Part shown: one piece after another, positions 63,196 to 64,000 of the stretch
Layout: each line of letters opens with the position of its first letter
Numbering within the stretch: position 1 is the stretch's first letter
Assembly (NCBI GenBank): GCA_051748565.1
Contig: JBNJHN010000001.1
Coordinates: forward strand, 1 to 64,000
Length of the DNA stretch: 64,000 bases
Source of the DNA: SKPH01 sp051748565
GTDB lineage: Bacteria > Bacillota > Dethiobacteria > DTU022
Direction: 5' to 3'
Notes under the pieces: generated by a model
Told to the model about the DNA's origin: nothing
Databases searched by the model: none
What the model saw: only the letters and a program-made list of their open reading frames with translations
Translations under genes and position numbers: made by a program

Positions 63196-64000
63196 ATGAG
63201 TACCGAAATTCAGACTTTTACTGAAAAATATGATCTGCTGGGTTGTATTCAATGCGGTCGCTGTACCGGCGGTTGCCCGGTTACTGTGCGGGCAGATTTA
63301 AACGTACGTCAATTTGTAAATGATGCTTACAACGAAGAAAAGCTTGACGAGTTGGCCAGGCTGGCTGAAATTTGGGATTGCACAGCCTGTCATACCTGTG
63401 CTGTTCGCTGTCCCAAGGGCTTAAAACCGCTTGAGGTTTTAATTGGCCTGCGATCGCTGATTGTCGAAAGTGGTAAAGTCGAACCGACTGTGCGAGATGC
63501 TTTGCAAAGTGTCCTTCTCGAAGGAAATCCCTGGGAAAAATCAAGAGCAGCCCGTTCTGATTGGATGGAAGGTCTTGATGTAAATATTGCTGAACCCGGG
63601 GTTCCTGTAGAAAACCTTTTTTTTGTTTGCTGTACGATTGCCTATGACCCCCGGGTCCAGACTATTGCCAAAAATATCGTCAGGCTTTTAAACAAGGCCG
63701 GTGTTGACTATGCCTTTTTGCCGGAAGATGAAAGCTGCTGCGGCAGCGAGGTTTTCACTCTCGGTGAAGAGGGGCTTTTCGAAATGTTGGTTGAAGATAA
63801 TACGGAATATTTGAATGAATTTTCCGCGAAGCGGATAGTGACTCTTTCGCCGCACTGCTTTACTACTTACAAAACCCATTACCCTGACCTTAAAGTGCCC
63901 GTTCTTCATTATACCCAGCTATTGGTTGAATTACTCAGGGAAGGAAAGCTTACCTGGAAAGGTGATCTCCAAAAAAGGATTGTCTACCATGATCCCTGCT
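63196..64000 (+). CDS. HdrC/HdrB-like iron-sulfur oxidoreductase, 5' part
   Basis: The protein runs off the window, with 268 residues visible. The N-terminus has two 4Fe-4S sites typical of HdrC, CIQCGRCTGGCP and CTACHTCAVRCP. After a linker comes a CCG domain like HdrB, with FFVCCT, DESCCGSE and SPHCF, binding a non-cubane cluster. Such HdrC-HdrB fusions and related proteins pass electrons to heterodisulfide reductase-like or electron-bifurcating complexes in anaerobes. ATG at 63196 is preferred; in-frame ATGs at 63181 and 63190 are also possible. The rest of the operon lies beyond the window. Confidence 0.88.
   Translation, partial: MSTEIQTFTEKYDLLGCIQCGRCTGGCPVTVRADLNVRQFVNDAYNEEKLDELARLAEIWDCTACHTCAVRCPKGLKPLEVLIGLRSLIVESGKVEPTVRDALQSVLLEGNPWEKSRAARSDWMEGLDVNIAEPGVPVENLFFVCCTIAYDPRVQTIAKNIVRLLNKAGVDYAFLPEDESCCGSEVFTLGEEGLFEMLVEDNTEYLNEFSAKRIVTLSPHCFTTYKTHYPDLKVPVLHYTQLLVELLREGKLTWKGDLQKRIVYHDPC

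Noticed and set aside
1..64000. CRISPR arrays, insertion sequences, prophage or integrative elements
   Set aside because: No direct repeat series, transposase, integrase or phage structural gene was seen on either strand.

Overview
The window looks like a contiguous chromosomal piece from a low-to-mid-GC, anaerobic member of the Bacillota (Clostridia or Syntrophomonadia-like). The grounds are the gene order rplU-rpmA-obg / nadD-yqeK-rsfS / comEA ... comEC ... holA-rpsT, which follows the B. subtilis yqe/com region with insertions; a T-box leader on leuS; GatCAB; ECF transporter modules; rubrerythrin; a selenocysteine operon; and strong AGGAGG-type ribosome binding sites with many TTG starts. 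No phage, insertion sequence or CRISPR array was seen. Nearly all of the sequence is conventional coding DNA, and most of the unusual material lies in leaders and fusions.

Layout. 0.1-5.1 kb: ribosome and ribosome-assembly genes (rplU, rpmA, obgE, nadD, an RRM RNA-binding protein, yqeK, rsfS) and a ThiF/MoeB-like E1 enzyme. 5.1-5.6 kb: a decayed TRAP-transporter permease. 5.7-8.7 kb: a leucine T-box leader with a complete tRNA-Ala gene inside it, then leuS. 9-11.4 kb: Asp23, ComEA and S-adenosylhomocysteinase. 11.7-18.5 kb: a nucleoside import and salvage operon (lipoprotein, ATPase, two permeases, pyrimidine-nucleoside phosphorylase, deoC). 18.8-23.2 kb: a UPF0182 membrane protein and an RNase HI-phosphofructokinase fusion. 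23.2-26.3 kb (minus strand): a complete ECF transporter (S, A1, A2, T). 26.5-34 kb: a lipoprotein, a DUF3311/SSS symporter pair, comEC, an ECF sigma factor with a putative anti-sigma, and ilvC. 34.2-40.9 kb: rubrerythrin, FAH-family hydrolase, trkA-trkH behind a structured leader, holA, a C_GCAxxG_C_C protein and rpsT. 41.2-47.8 kb: Nnr repair enzyme, acyl-CoA dehydrogenase, hom, alr and a geranylgeranyl-reductase-like flavoprotein. 47.8-52.6 kb: gatCAB-purA behind a second structured leader. 52.7-58.4 kb: a membrane protein, an SbcD/YhaO-YhaN nuclease pair, an MBL hydrolase and a flavin reductase. 58.4-62.9 kb: selA-selB-selD, with selD itself containing an in-frame UGA (Sec). 63.2 kb to the end: the 5' part of an HdrC/HdrB-like iron-sulfur protein.

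How genes work together. The salvage operon imports nucleosides, splits pyrimidine nucleosides and feeds deoxyribose-5-phosphate into central metabolism. SelA, SelB and SelD supply three of the four bacterial Sec factors; the Sec tRNA gene was not found here. The TrkA/TrkH pair forms one potassium uptake system. The most promising undescribed material is: (1) the tRNA-Ala gene nested between the specifier domain and the antiterminator of a leucine T-box; (2) two three-way-junction leaders, each followed by a terminator, upstream of gatCAB-purA and trkAH, that match no riboswitch class I can recall; and (3) the RNase HI-PFK fusion. All calls come from reading the sequence; no database search was possible.
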